Source: Chromera velia
Taxonomy: Eukaryota; Sar; Chromeraceae
DNA: 21,227 nt
Direction of reading: 5' to 3'
NCBI GenBank assembly: GCA_018398765.1
Contig: JAHBMJ010002221.1
Coordinates: 1 to 21,227, forward strand
Shown here: in pieces, positions 9,078 to 19,194 of the stretch
Numbering within the stretch: position 1 is the first letter of the stretch
Layout of the letters: each line of letters begins with the position of its first letter
Notes under the pieces: model-generated
Database searches by the model: none
What the model saw: the letters and a program-made list of their open reading frames with translations, nothing else
What the model was told of the DNA's origin: nothing
Made by a program: the position numbers and the translations under genes

Positions 9078-10912
9078 GAGACAAGACCGACCTTCAAACC
9101 ATGGATGTGAGAAGACTTCATCCAGACTAATTCGCTCTTGCGGGTCCGAGGTCATCATTCTCTTCATCAGGTCAAGGAGGGCGTCCGAGATCAGAGACCG
9201 CTTGTCCCACTTCTGCAGAAGAGGCTCTATCGAGTACTTCTGAATAAACGCAAAGCGCTCGTCGGTCGCTGTGGCCTGTTGCCACGGAGGCGCTGCAGGC
9301 AGGCAGGTAGGTAGGCAGAACACAATGCAACGCGACTTCCATCGGTGCAGAGGTTTCTCGTCTCTTCTTGATCAACCAAGAGCACAGCAGAAGAAGAAAG
9401 AGTGAAAGAGGAGCGAAGGAAAGAAAGAAAAACGAAAACCACACAAGTATCACAGTAGGCAAAGAGAACAAGCAAATGGGCTGCAAGAAAAAGAGCGGAT
9501 GCAAGAAAAAGAAGGGAAGACACGAAGGAAGACCACACGAATGGATTCATCAGAATATCATATCCAGCCCTGTATTGAGAACCACCTCCCGCTTCCGCTG
9601 TCCTTGGAACTCCCCCCCCCCNCCCGTCCTTCTCTTCTGATTCCACACAGAAAACAAGAAAGAAAAAGGCAAAGCAGCCAAGGAAGAAAAGAGAAGGAAG
9701 AAAAGGGTAACTGTAACTGACTTCCCAAAACCATGATGAACATCATCACCCCGCAAGCGAAGATGTCCACAGGTCTGCCGAGATAGTCCCCCTGATACAT
9801 CTCGGGCGCCCGATAATAACTCTTGCCTGCCCTCCCCGTAATTCTCTTTTCCCTCCCTGTCTGCTTGTCAAACAGCTGTGCGGCTTGACCGAAATCGACA
9901 ACTCGGATGGTGTCGTCGGAATGCAACAACGTGTTCTCAAGCGAAATGTCTCTATGGATGATTCCGTTGGCATGCATGGATTTCACAGCTCGCAAGACTT
10001 GGTGCATATAATACTTGGTTTTCGCTTCGGAAAACCGTTTTTGCGTTATAACCTCATTGAACAGCTCCCCCTGTTCCGCAAATTCGGTCACAAAGTACGT
10101 GTACGTCTTGTCCCTGTAACAGTCCAGCATGCGCACAATGAATTCAGATCTCACAACGAAAGTGAGGAATTTGGAAACACCAATCTCGTTCATCGCATTC
10201 TCCAGCTGTTGGGGACCCGACAGTTTCACATTCTCATTCGCCATGCGTTTCACAACGACAGGCTTCCGAGAAGGGATGTGCTCCTGCAGGCAGGCATTCA
10301 TGGAAAGACCAGGAGGCAAAGTGTGAATGCGAAAGTGCTACTGGGGAAGGACTAACGAGAAAGATGTCCTCGAACGAATGTGCTTAAAATAAAGGAAGAA
10401 CGCAGCCACCGGTGGGATTCTCAAGGAGGAAACAGAGGAGACGGCGTTCTTCTTGAGCACGACCGAAACCAACGGTTCAATGCTGCTCCATATCTCTCAC
10501 TGTGACCCACAGACTCAAACAATCTCACCCATAAGAACTGACCATTAAGTACACCTTCCCATGAATCGCGTTTGCTGCAAGGTTGGCAGGGGAGCGCACA
10601 AACGATGATAGGAAGGTCGGCAAAAGCACTAACAACAGAAGGACAGCTTCTGTAACAAGTAGAAGGCAAGACAACCTCTACCTCCAGACCTGACTTACCG
10701 AGCTGCTTGATCTCCCGAAAATCTTCTTCAGGCCATGAAAGAAAGTTCACATACATCGCAAATTCCCATGGGTGCCGTAATCCGACCGGCACTCGCCCCG
10801 CCGTTGCCTCCAGCTCCTCCTTGGGAGGGCGCCTCTTTCTGTACCACGACGCCAACTCACTCTCCGGAGGGGCGACCTCCGGATAGTCAGGGTAATTTCC
10901 CTGGGGCGTCAT
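7667..10912 (-). CDS. protein kinase, serine/threonine type, five exons, about 475 residues
   Basis: Spliced model on the - strand: exons 10912-10699, 10574-10543 (32 nt), 10283-9722, 9292-9092 and 8085-7667. Phases close throughout, and an in-frame TAA lies just upstream of the ATG. The N-terminal region (1-66) is acidic and Pro-rich. The kinase domain runs about 67-333: VYL after the glycine loop; VVVK (K94) for ATP; likely helix-C E115; HRDISLEN (D194, N199); DFG (D212-G214); APE (241-243); [17 protein letters not shown] across the exon 3/4 join; and the [17 protein letters not shown] end. The tail (337-475) begins [15 protein letters not shown] and becomes Gly/Pro/Ser-rich. Oddities: the loop reads ANAIHG instead of GxGxxG, and HRDIS lacks the usual Lys. 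Family: eukaryotic protein kinase, closest in feel to CAMK-like protist kinases; the substrate is unknown. Exons 1, 3 and 4 are secure, exon 2 probable, exon 5 likely. Confidence 0.8.
8468..8643. repeat. compound microsatellite: (CA)n with CG interruptions, then (GA)n
   Basis: About 140 bp of CA repeats interrupted by CGCGCGCG and CACGCACG units, followed by GGGGGGAGAGAGAG. The alternating purine-pyrimidine stretch with CG steps is the type that can adopt Z-DNA. It lies within the large kinase intron and would appear in the pre-mRNA as GU repeats. Confidence 0.95.
9031..9084. repeat. (GACA)n tetranucleotide repeat
   Basis: Runs of GACA/CAGA on the + strand, immediately inside the donor end of kinase intron 4. 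On the kinase strand it reads TGTC repeats, so unspliced reading gives a spurious Ser-Val-Cys-Leu tail. Confidence 0.9.
9622..9622. other. ambiguous base (N) in a poly-C run
   Basis: A single N in a C homopolymer in kinase intron 3 (9293-9721). It does not affect the predicted protein but shows that homopolymer lengths in this assembly are uncertain. Confidence 0.95.
10543..10574 (-). other. 32-nt kinase microexon encoding the glycine-rich loop
   Basis: It is flanked on the - strand by the acceptor CAACCTTGCAG and the donor GTCAGT. With one base from exon 1 it encodes [11 protein letters not shown], which joins IKQL (exon 1) to [14 protein letters not shown] (exon 3). The loop-to-Lys spacing is then exactly that of protein kinases, and both junction phases fit. 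Skipping it shifts the frame. A nearby alternative donor at the exon 1 end would add three residues but spoil the canonical loop length. Confidence 0.65.
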
Positions 10913-11742
10913 TGCGTTTGAACTTCCACGCTCTTACACGCTCCACCAGTAGAGAGAAAATCTCAAACGGTCGATCATCGGGTAATCATGGGATGTAGTG
11001 TCGGTGCAGTCTGAATTTTTCAGATCAAATCTGATACATAATAGAATGCGCTTCCTTCCACAGAACACAGATATGTGGAGATTTACCGAAGGCCGATGAA
11101 ACGAAACGTAGCAGTCAGGAAGATACGAGCGAAATGGAGTTGTAGCACAAGCAAAACGATCTCACAGAGAATTCAACAGAGTCTCTTCTAGGAAGGTTCG
11201 AGGATTCCATTGCTTCGCCGGTTGGAGACGTCTAAACGAAATTCCGCGGGCCACGGTGCCGGCTGGACGGCTCGCGCGCGGGAAAATTAAGCGCTCGCAA
11301 ATGCCTGTCGGGACTGACCTTAATTTTCGCTTTCAGCACACTCTCCAGCTGGGCTGCTCGCACGGAGTATTTCAGGTGCAACCTTTCCACATTGCGGGGC
11401 CGCTTTGCATCGCGCGGGGTCTTGAATCGTGGGCATTTGGTGGCACTTACAGGAACTTTTGCTGAACTGCCATCGTCCCCGACCAGTAAGAGCTCCCTCC
11501 GAACAGAAGATTTTGTCAAGCTCTGGAAGAAGCTTCCGTGTAGCAGTGTATACTCTCCACATCCAAATAACTGCAGCCGCTGAGCCGCTCTCACGTGCAC
11601 TGGCTCTACTCTGACTGTTCCGCTGCGGGCGTGCTGCTCAGCTTTGGTCTCTTCTGCTCACTTCCCTGTCATGGAATTCTAATTCGCCTGAGTCACCTGC
11701 CCGCTCGTCTGTGTGAGAGCATTGTACGAAAAGTAAAAGCCA
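10913..11742. promoter_or_regulatory. divergent intergenic region between the kinase and phytoene synthase genes
   Basis: The two genes are transcribed away from each other, so both promoters must lie in this roughly 830 bp (less any untranslated exons). No TATA box or clear repeated motif was identified. On the - strand, 11232-11680 holds a long frame without an ATG, with possible donors GTAAGT (about 11451) and GTCAGT (about 11318). It could be an exon of a small extra gene or simply G+C-rich non-coding DNA. A possible - strand acceptor (AAAATTCAG) ends near 11011. Confidence 0.45.
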
Positions 11743-11974
11743 ATGTTTGTGACCATGTTGCAGCGTGTTTTTGTAGTGTTTTATCTTTTGCATGTATGTG
11801 TGAACATCCAGTCGGCTGCGGGCTTTCGCTTACCTCTATTCCAGTCAGTAGGTAGTCTCTTCAAAATCCTCTCCCTTTCTCGCACTCCCGCTCCCCCGTA
11901 AACCTCGTCTATTCCCTATCGTGCAGGAGGATAAGAGACCCCGTACAACCAGGATCAGACCGACTTCGGCAAAG
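11743..11974 (+). other. PSY leader exons 1 and 2 (signal peptide plus transit-like segment)
   Basis: Exon 1 (11743-11847) encodes 35 residues: [20 protein letters not shown], then [15 protein letters not shown]. Cleavage near SAA would leave Phe close to the new N terminus, the known mark of transit peptides in red-lineage complex plastids. It ends at donor GTAGGT in phase 0. The proposed exon 2 (11927-11974) follows acceptor TCGTGCAG, encodes [16 protein letters not shown], and ends at a weak donor (GTTGCG). Direct splicing of exon 1 to exon 3 also keeps the frame, so exon 2 may be absent or alternative. Confidence 0.6.
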
Positions 11975-14900
11975 GTTGCGGAGGCAGAGTGCCTCTCCTT
12001 TGCATGCATTTTCCGTTGAGGTGCGTCGTTATGGTTATTCACCGTCTCCGACCAAAAAGTTTTGCCTGGAGTCCATCTTCTGAAATTATCTACCCTTTCT
12101 GACGCCTCGTCGTCTCCCCTCCCCTCTAATATGGATGCAGGAGATCGCCGAAAAGTTTCAAGAGCAGTTCTCACCAGTCTTTGACTTTGACCGTCTCGAC
12201 CACCCAAGCGCACTTGCGGCTGCACGATGGGAAACCCCGCCTTTGGATTTTGATGACCATGATGTGGAAGAACTGCGGGCCTCCTGGGTGCCCCCTTCTC
12301 CCTTGAGTGCACTGGAGGAGAGGGGAGAGGCAGTGCTCCCAGGCACAGAGGGAGAGGGAGTAGATGGATCCGCTACAGCGTCTTCTTCTTTGCGGAGCCA
12401 AAACAGGAAAAAGGAGCTTTTGGTTTCAGAGGAGCAGAAAAAGGTGCAGCTTGCAAAGGTGAGCTGAAGAGAGCGACAGCCTGGGGGGGGGGGAAGAAGG
12501 GGCACATTGAAGTGCGGCTGGCTGGCTGGCTGACTTCGACCGACAGGTTTTATGACCATCTCTATTTCTCTCTTTCCCTCTCTCGTCCCTCCCTCCCTCC
12601 CTCTGAGTGTTTGTGTATCTCTGCTCTCTCTTTGTGTGTCCACCAGAGGAGCTTCTTTCGTGTCAAGGCCTGCCTCATTTTTCTGTCTTGTGCTACTTCT
12701 GTGTGTGCAGGCGTATGAAACTTGTAGACAGTTGACCCAGATCTACTCAAAGACTTTCTACTTAGGAACGCAACTGATGGACAAAGAGACTGCCAAAGCG
12801 ATGTGGGCCATTTACGTTTGGTGCCGGTAAGTCAGCAGCGGGAACTGGATGTGTGTGGTTCTTGTTGCTTGCTTCCTTGCGTCATTCCGTTTTCCTTTGC
12901 TCGTTCCCTGTTTTAATTAATCTCTCCTGGCTGTCTTTAGAGTCTCATCCTTTCCTCTGTGAGTCGATGTGTTGGTTCACCACCCCCTTGCTTGTCTTCT
13001 GCTGTTCCATTCCTTCAGGCGGACGGACGATCTTGTGGATTCCCCCCGAGCTTTGATCACAAAACGGTCAGTGAGTGAGGTGCTTAGTCTGGTGCATTTT
13101 TTCAGTATCTCGGTCGGACACAGAGACAGACAGACAGAGAGACAGACAGACAGACAGGGAGACAGATAGACAGAGAGACAGACAGACAGACCGACAGACC
13201 GACAGAGAGACAGACAGACAGACAGACAGAGAGACAGACAGACAGAGAGACAGACAGACAGACAGACCGACAGACCGACAGACAGACTCACAGACGCGAA
13301 CAGACAGACTCACAGACGCGAACAGATAGACTCACAGACGCAAACAGACAGACAGACAGAGTGACAGACGCACGCCTGCCCTTCCTGAGACGGTGTAGGA
13401 GGACTGGAAGCCGATGGACGAAAAGAGGGGGAGCGCCGTCAGTACGTCGTGGGGGGACCCAGATCTCGTGCTCGGCTTGGTGGGGTGATTGGTTGCTGCA
13501 GGGAGGGGCAGACAGAGGAGGAAGAAGCTTAAAACAAGCACATTTTCGGTGTTTTTGCTCCAACCCACCTTCGATTTCTTGCCTGCATTCCTGCACGAAG
13601 ATGGCCAGGCACACACACACACACTTCTGAGTGTGGTTGTGTTGTTTGTGTGCAGGACTCATCTGTACGATCAGATGATGCTCTGGGAAGAGAGGCTCCG
13701 TCTGATTTTTGAAGAAGGCTACGCGGTGGATGACTTGGACCTGGCGTTGGTCGACACCGTCAAGAGGTTGGTGGTCTGTCTGTTCTGTCGCGTGTGTGAG
13801 AGAGGGAGAGGGCGTGACAGGGAGTTTATCTGTCTTGCTCTGGCTGCTTATTTTGCCTCGGCATTCGCGTTCTTTCTCCCCGGTGTACTGATACATTGTA
13901 TCTGAAGGAGCTAGGGACGTAGGAGAGGATGCAGACCGCTCTCTTGTCTGTCAGTGCACGCGCCTGACACCCACCTTCAATTGACGCGATGCACTCTTTC
14001 TTTCTTTCAGCCACTCGACATAGGGAAATCAAAGATGGGAGGGAAAGCGGGCGTCTTTGTTCTACATATTCTTCTCTCCCGTGTTTTTTTTCAATGCACA
14101 ACCCCACTTTCTCTGCCCCTAATTTCTTTCTCTGTGTGGTTGGGTGGTTGCGTTTTGTACCTGCAGGTTTCCGGGGCTTCAGATCCACCCGTTTGAGGAG
14201 ATGATCCAGGGGATGCTCATGGATCTCAACACCTTCAGATACCAGTCAGTAAGTCTGTTTGAAAGTTGATCGCAGGAGCGCATGCATGAAGGGGACTTGG
14301 CGAACGTGACTGTAGGAGATGTAGCCGTTTTGGGGGGTCTTCTTCTGTCTTTTTATAGGAATCGCGTGCTGCTTTTTTCATTCTCGTCTTCAGTCGACGC
14401 ACCAGATTTCCAGTAAAGGACCAATCTTCTGTTCTCTGTCTGTCGTTTGATTCCCTTCGAGTCTTTCGAGGAGCCACACGTTGTGCTTCCTTTAAAAGAT
14501 GTGTGCATGTGGAAACGCATGCATGTATATATAAAGCGAAAAAGCCTGTCTGTCCTCCTGCTTCTCTCTCTGCAGGACATTCGAGGAGCTGTATGTCTAC
14601 TGCTACCGAGTTGCTGGCACAGTAGGCCTGAAGGTCCTCCCTGTCCTGGGAACTGCAGGGGGGGTCTCCGTGGAAGAGGCGGCGGGACCGGGGGTGGATC
14701 TGGGCATTGCGTTTCAATTGACAAATATTCTTCGGTCAGTCAATTCGTCAAACCGGGGGTGGATCTGGGCATTGCGTTTCAATTGACAAATATTCTTCGG
14801 TCAGTCAATTCGTCAAACCGGGGGTGGATCTGGGCATTGCGTTTCAATTGACAAATATTCTTCGGTCAGTCAATTCGTCAAACCGGGGGTGGACCTGGGC

Positions 14901-16591
14901 ATTGCGTTTCAATTGACAAATATTCTTCGGTCAGTCAATTCGTCAATTCACTCATTCTGAGTCTGATTTATTTTTTTCCTTTCGTCTCCCTCCCCGGCAT
15001 CCTTTTTCTCCCTCCACATCTACTTGCGGGGCGCCCCCTTCTTTTTTTTGTGACAGAGTTTTTCCTTTTTTTCTGGTTTGCGTGCGTGCGTGTGTGTCTG
15101 ATGGACCGACATAGTTTTGTTCACGCCCTTCCTTCCCCTGACTCGCTGAGTGCAGTGATGTGGGTGAGGATGCGGACCGTGGTCGCATCTACCTCCCTCT
15201 CGATGACCTGAAGAGGTTCGGCGTCTCCGAGCAAGACATCTTCAAGAAGAGAGTCACGCCGGGCTACAAAGCCCTCGTGAAGGAGTACATTAGAAAGGTG
15301 AGTGCGTGGGTGGGAGGCTTGAGAACAAATGCGCACTGACCAGCTGGACAAAAGGAGACGGAAGAGAGAGACGGCAGCGAGAGCGAGAGTGAAAGGCAGG
15401 CATAGTGGCAAGGCGTGGCGGACGGGAGAAAGTAGAAGAGGGGAGAGGCGAGACATACCCATATTGGAGGGGGAGAGGCTTGAGGAGGGAGACAGGACCA
15501 CCGAGACACATGAAAAGTAAGGGTTGCGTCCGGTGCATGTGTTTGCGCCGTACGATCCGATTTATTCCAGGGACACTGCCGCTCACCGGTGGCGCTTGCT
15601 GGTTTTTCCGTGGAGTTTTCAATCATTCGTTTTTTGTCCTTCGTCTTCAGCCCCTGTTTCTTTCTGTCTCTCTCTTTTTTTGGTTGCAGGCACGGGCTTA
15701 CTATGCCAGTGCAGAGAGGGGAGTCCGACTTCTCTCTCCGAAGGCGCGATTCCCAATTAGGGCCTCTCTGGACTCATACAGACGGTAGGTCGGTCGGTTT
15801 GTTTGTTTGTTGACGTGTTGCTGTACTATTTCTCTCTTGCTATATCCCTTCCGCCCACGGTTTTCTCTTACCATTGATATTGACTTTTCATTGGCTCCTG
15901 TGCGTGTTTCTCCTTTCGTCTTCTTTCCCTCACTCAGATGTTCGGATCGTTGGCTCGGCGTCTCTTCCGCCTTTGCGTCATTTCTTATCTGTGTGTTGAC
16001 GCTTGCCGCGGTCTGGGTGCTTGTGTCATCTTTCCGCCTGCTTTTCACGTTCCCCCTGAAGCCAGATAGATGATGTCTTTCTTCTTCTCTCACCTCGTCT
16101 TTTCTCTTTTCGTCGGGCGCTCTTTCTTCAAAAGAGCGCGTGCAGGGGTCGCTTTGGTTCCTTTCTCTGGTAGGCATTGCTGTTGCATTCCAGCACATAT
16201 GAAAGGACCCCTTTTTTTGGAGAGCAACAGCAGGCATGTAATTTCGTGGGACGTCTCTTTGTCCTGCAAATGCTATTAAAGGACCTCATTGCCTTCCTGT
16301 GTGTCTGCCTGCCTCCCTGCCTGCTGCTGCAGAATTTTGGACAAAATCGAGCAGAACGGCTACGACAACTTGCGTAGTCGTGCCTACGCAACCAAGCTGG
16401 AGAAGTTGAGTGGTGTGCCCGCAGCATGGATGGCAGCTCAGGAGCCGCCCCAGTTGGGCGACAGGGTACCCCGGTCGATTCTTTCGCGGTTCTCGGATAT
16501 TACTGCGCATGCGTTGCCGCGTCCTCCAATTTTTAGCGACGTTCCGTTCCACATGGCGGCGGATAACCGCAGTTTTTCCGGAGCCGTGTGA
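11743..16591 (+). CDS. PSY: phytoene synthase (PSY/CrtB family), plastid-targeted, 11 exons, about 492 residues
   Basis: Joins two geranylgeranyl diphosphates to phytoene, the entry step of carotenoid synthesis, in the plastid. Exons: 11743-11847, 11927-11974, 12141-12458, 12711-12826, 13019-13066, 13656-13766, 14167-14244, 14576-14734, 15156-15297, 15690-15784, 16333-16591; all phases close. Residues 1-26 form a signal peptide (hydrophobic [12 protein letters not shown]), followed by GFRLP and a basic, Ser/Thr/Arg segment (36-51), a bipartite plastid leader. Residues 52-157 are an acidic linker. The catalytic part starts at about 158: [12 protein letters not shown], the first Asp motif RRTDDLVD (D199-D203), [16 protein letters not shown] (250-265), [18 protein letters not shown], and the second Asp motif [14 protein letters not shown] (D329-D333). 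Both DxxxD motifs are intact, so it should be active. The start has TAA in frame just upstream; ATG at 11755 is also possible. Exon 8 ends inside a 65-bp tandem repeat. Exons 3-11 are firm; exon 1 is likely and exon 2 tentative. Confidence 0.93.
13119..13365. repeat. (GACA)n tract in PSY intron 5
   Basis: About 250 bp of GACA/CAGA repeats with GAGA and CCGA variants, ending in a higher-order unit (GACTCACAGACGCGAACA, two near-identical copies plus variants at about 13284-13350). It sits between the DDLVD exon and the THLYDQMM exon. Confidence 0.9.
14688..14946 (+). repeat. 65-bp tandem repeat x4 spanning the end of PSY exon 8 and its splice donor
   Basis: Units start at 14688, 14753, 14818 and 14883 with an exact 65-bp period. 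Each contains the last 47 bases of exon 8 (encoding [16 protein letters not shown]) followed by the donor GTCAGT and 12 more intron bases. Copies 1-3 are identical; copy 4 has one T-to-C change at 14894, which would be synonymous (Asp). Potential donors are at 14735, 14800, 14865 and 14930. Only the first gives a full-length protein, because the next units add TGA at 14784-14786. Confidence 0.95.
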
Positions 16592-19194
16592 AGGATTGAT
16601 CCGTCCTTCTGGAAATCAAATAGGAAGGAAGTTGTTGACCTCTGTGGACGGCAAGGCACGAGCACCGGTGGTCATTGTTTTGCAGTGGGTTTTGGCTGGG
16701 GTTGGGAGAAGGGGGCTGGCGGGGAGTCAAAAGAGGGGGCTCTCTCTGTGGACAGAGCCGAAAAGAGAACGAACGGCCGTGTCGAGAAAAAGAGACAGAC
16801 AAAGTTTTGAGGAGAGGAGTTACGGTGATGGCGGCCAAAGAAGGGAAGGGTTTTGGGTAGGTCGGTGGTTTGTCTTGTTTGCTTCCTTTTTGACTTCTGT
16901 CCGTTCTTCTTCCCCAGCGACGAGATGGAGGAGGGCTCTTGACTGACACACTGAAACTGGAAAGGAAGGACAAGAGAAGAGAAATGTGAGGGTGGAGGGA
17001 GGACGACAGATCGACTCTATTTACCTTTCTGTTCTTGTTTCTTCGCCCCCCCTCGTCTTCAATAAATGCCTTTTTTTTTTTTTTTCTTTTCTTCAATTCG
17101 TTATGGGGGGGAAGGGACGGGCGGGCTGGGGAAGCGTGAGAACCCTACCTCCTCGAGCGTCAATTTATTATATTAATACATTTTTTTTTCTTCTTTCCGT
17201 GCTTTGGTCTCAGACAGACAGAAACGAAAAAAAAAGAAGCATAAGGGAGGAAGTGCTGCGTCTGGGTGGACGTGCCCTTCTGTTTGTCTGTCTGTATTGG
17301 CTTTTTTGTTTCATTCATTGTGTTTCTTTTTACTTACTTCTCTGGTTGGATGGATGGAGTACGGCTTTGTTAAGAATTTAGCAAGGGAAAGGTACGGGAG
17401 AGACAGACGAAAAGCAGTATTCTCCTTAGGAGACGGAAGGAATACGACCTTTTTCTCTCTTCTGCATTGGCCTGTCTCTGACCCAATCTCTTCACGCCGA
17501 CGTCGGGTCAGGTCAAGTGACCAGAGGACAAGAGGGCAACCACGCAAAAGCAAGAGCGAGAAAGAGACGGAAACAGGTAAGAAAAGGAGAACGAGGAGGT
17601 GAACATACATCAACAGAAGGAATCCACTCTCTCTCACCATTTCATCAATCAATCCCTTGAGGAGGCCAGTTGAGCTTGCAGCATTCCGTTGAGGATCTCT
17701 CTTTCCTCTTCATTCTTCCTGAACTGTCTTCTCTCCCTCTGGCTGCGATCCGATTCGTTGTTCTCTTTTCTTATGTATGTGTTCTTCTTCACCTCTATCA
17801 TCTGTCCCTCCCCTCACTCGGTCCGAACGCGGACTGTGTGCGTAGTGAATTTCTTCCTTCCTTTTTTTCTTCTTCTTCTTCTCTTTCTCTTTCTCTTTCT
17901 CTCAATGTCTCTCCCTTTCTCGCTTGTTCAAGCACCGCTTGACGTTTTTATGCGACCACTCTTTTTTTTGTTTACCTCGATCGAGAATCTGAAGAGAAAG
18001 TGCGTGGGTGGGTCGGAGGGCGGAGGGAGAAGAGTCAGGTCAGGCAGGGGCTCCCTTCTTTCTGCCCTCTTCTCAAGACCCCTCTTTTTTCTTCTCTTCC
18101 ATCTTCCGTCTCTCTTCTTTTTCTTCCTGTCTGCCTCTGTTCTGCCTCTCTGGCCTGTAGTAGTAGCGTCAGCAGTTTGCGCCTGCTCCGCTTTCAACAA
18201 ATCTTCATCTCTTCTTTTCTGCTCTACCTGGCTGAGTTGTCTTTCTGTCTGTCTGCCTGTCTGTCTTGTAGTCGGGGTCCTGCGGTTACTTTTCCGCGTG
18301 CTCCCTTTCTTTCATTCTTCCTTCCTTCCTTCTTGCATCTCGTCCCCTTGGTTGTCTTCTGTCCTCGAGAGAGTGTTAAGAATCTCTCCTTGGACCTGTC
18401 ACCTGTCTGTCCAGTTAATTCGTTCTTAACTTCTTTCTGTTTTTTTGCTTCTTTCCTTTCCTACCTGTCGGACTCTCTTTGCTTGCCTCATTTCTTTTTC
18501 TTCTCTCTTGCTCCTACGATGAGGGTGGGGGTCGGGGTAGCAAACAGACAGGCATGCAGCCAGGAAGACAGACAGGGAGGCTTGACAGACAGACCGAGCG
18601 AAAAGAGGAAGGTGGGAGAGTGAAGAGTAGAGCCGAAGAGCTGCTGAGTGGCTTGCAAGGTCAGACAGTTGGTTGGTCAATTGGAGGGCGCCCTTTCTCT
18701 CTGTGTGTCTTTCTTGTGTTCAACTAGGTGTCGGGGGATCCCCAAAAGTAAAAGTTCGTGAGTCCAATTGATGGGCTTAGTGAGTGAGTGAGTAAGTCTT
18801 TTTAACTTCTTTGAGCATGTGTGGAGGACTTGTCGATCTGTCTGTGTTTGTGTGGCTGCGTGTCGAATGTCCTATTTCCTGTATGTGTGTTGCTGCCGTG
18901 TAGCAGTGTACATGAGTGCCTGTCTTTTTTCATTTTCATGCCGGAGAAAGAGAACGAAGAGACAGAAACAGAAAATTGGGGTTGGAGAGGATCCTCTAAG
19001 CTGCTCAAATGAGACCTCTCTCCCCAGAGAAACAGAAACACGGACACACCAACACATGGACAGAGAGACGGAGTGAGAGAAAGAAAAAACGTGTGAAGCG
19101 AAAAATGGTGCATCGAGTCGAGAAACGGAAACGGGATCTGTGACCGACTGAGCGTTTTAGGCGTGAGGAATTGCGTGCGTTCATGCGTGCGTGT
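16592..19194. other. region downstream of PSY, no supported gene
   Basis: It begins with the presumed PSY 3' untranslated region. AATAAA at 17061-17066 followed by a long T run is a possible polyadenylation signal, about 470 bp after the stop. From about 17640 to 18520 the + strand is almost entirely pyrimidine-rich and yields a long, spurious Phe/Leu/Ser-rich open frame (17689-18429). CAGACAGG-type repeats occur near 18540-18600. No coding signature was recognised on either strand. Confidence 0.45.

Larger units (their letters stand above)
8086..9091 (-). other. kinase intron 4, about 1 kb, filled with microsatellites
   Basis: Bounded by a GTCGGT donor after HPWFE and TTGCAG before exon 5. 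It holds the long CA/GT tract (8468-8643) and a GACA tract. No exon with family resemblance is seen inside it. Confidence 0.55.

Noticed and set aside
12977-13329. Frames of Asp-Arg-Gln-Thr or Ser-Val-Cys-Leu repeats
   Set aside because: Translation of the GACA tract inside PSY intron 5.
14447-14851. 134-codon + strand frame containing [15 protein letters not shown] from repeat copy 2
   Set aside because: It is out of frame with the PSY exon. The resemblance arises because the 65-bp period is not a multiple of three.
17689-18429. 246-codon + strand frame
   Set aside because: Phe/Leu/Ser/Pro-rich product of an extended pyrimidine tract, with no domain; stop codons are rare in such composition.
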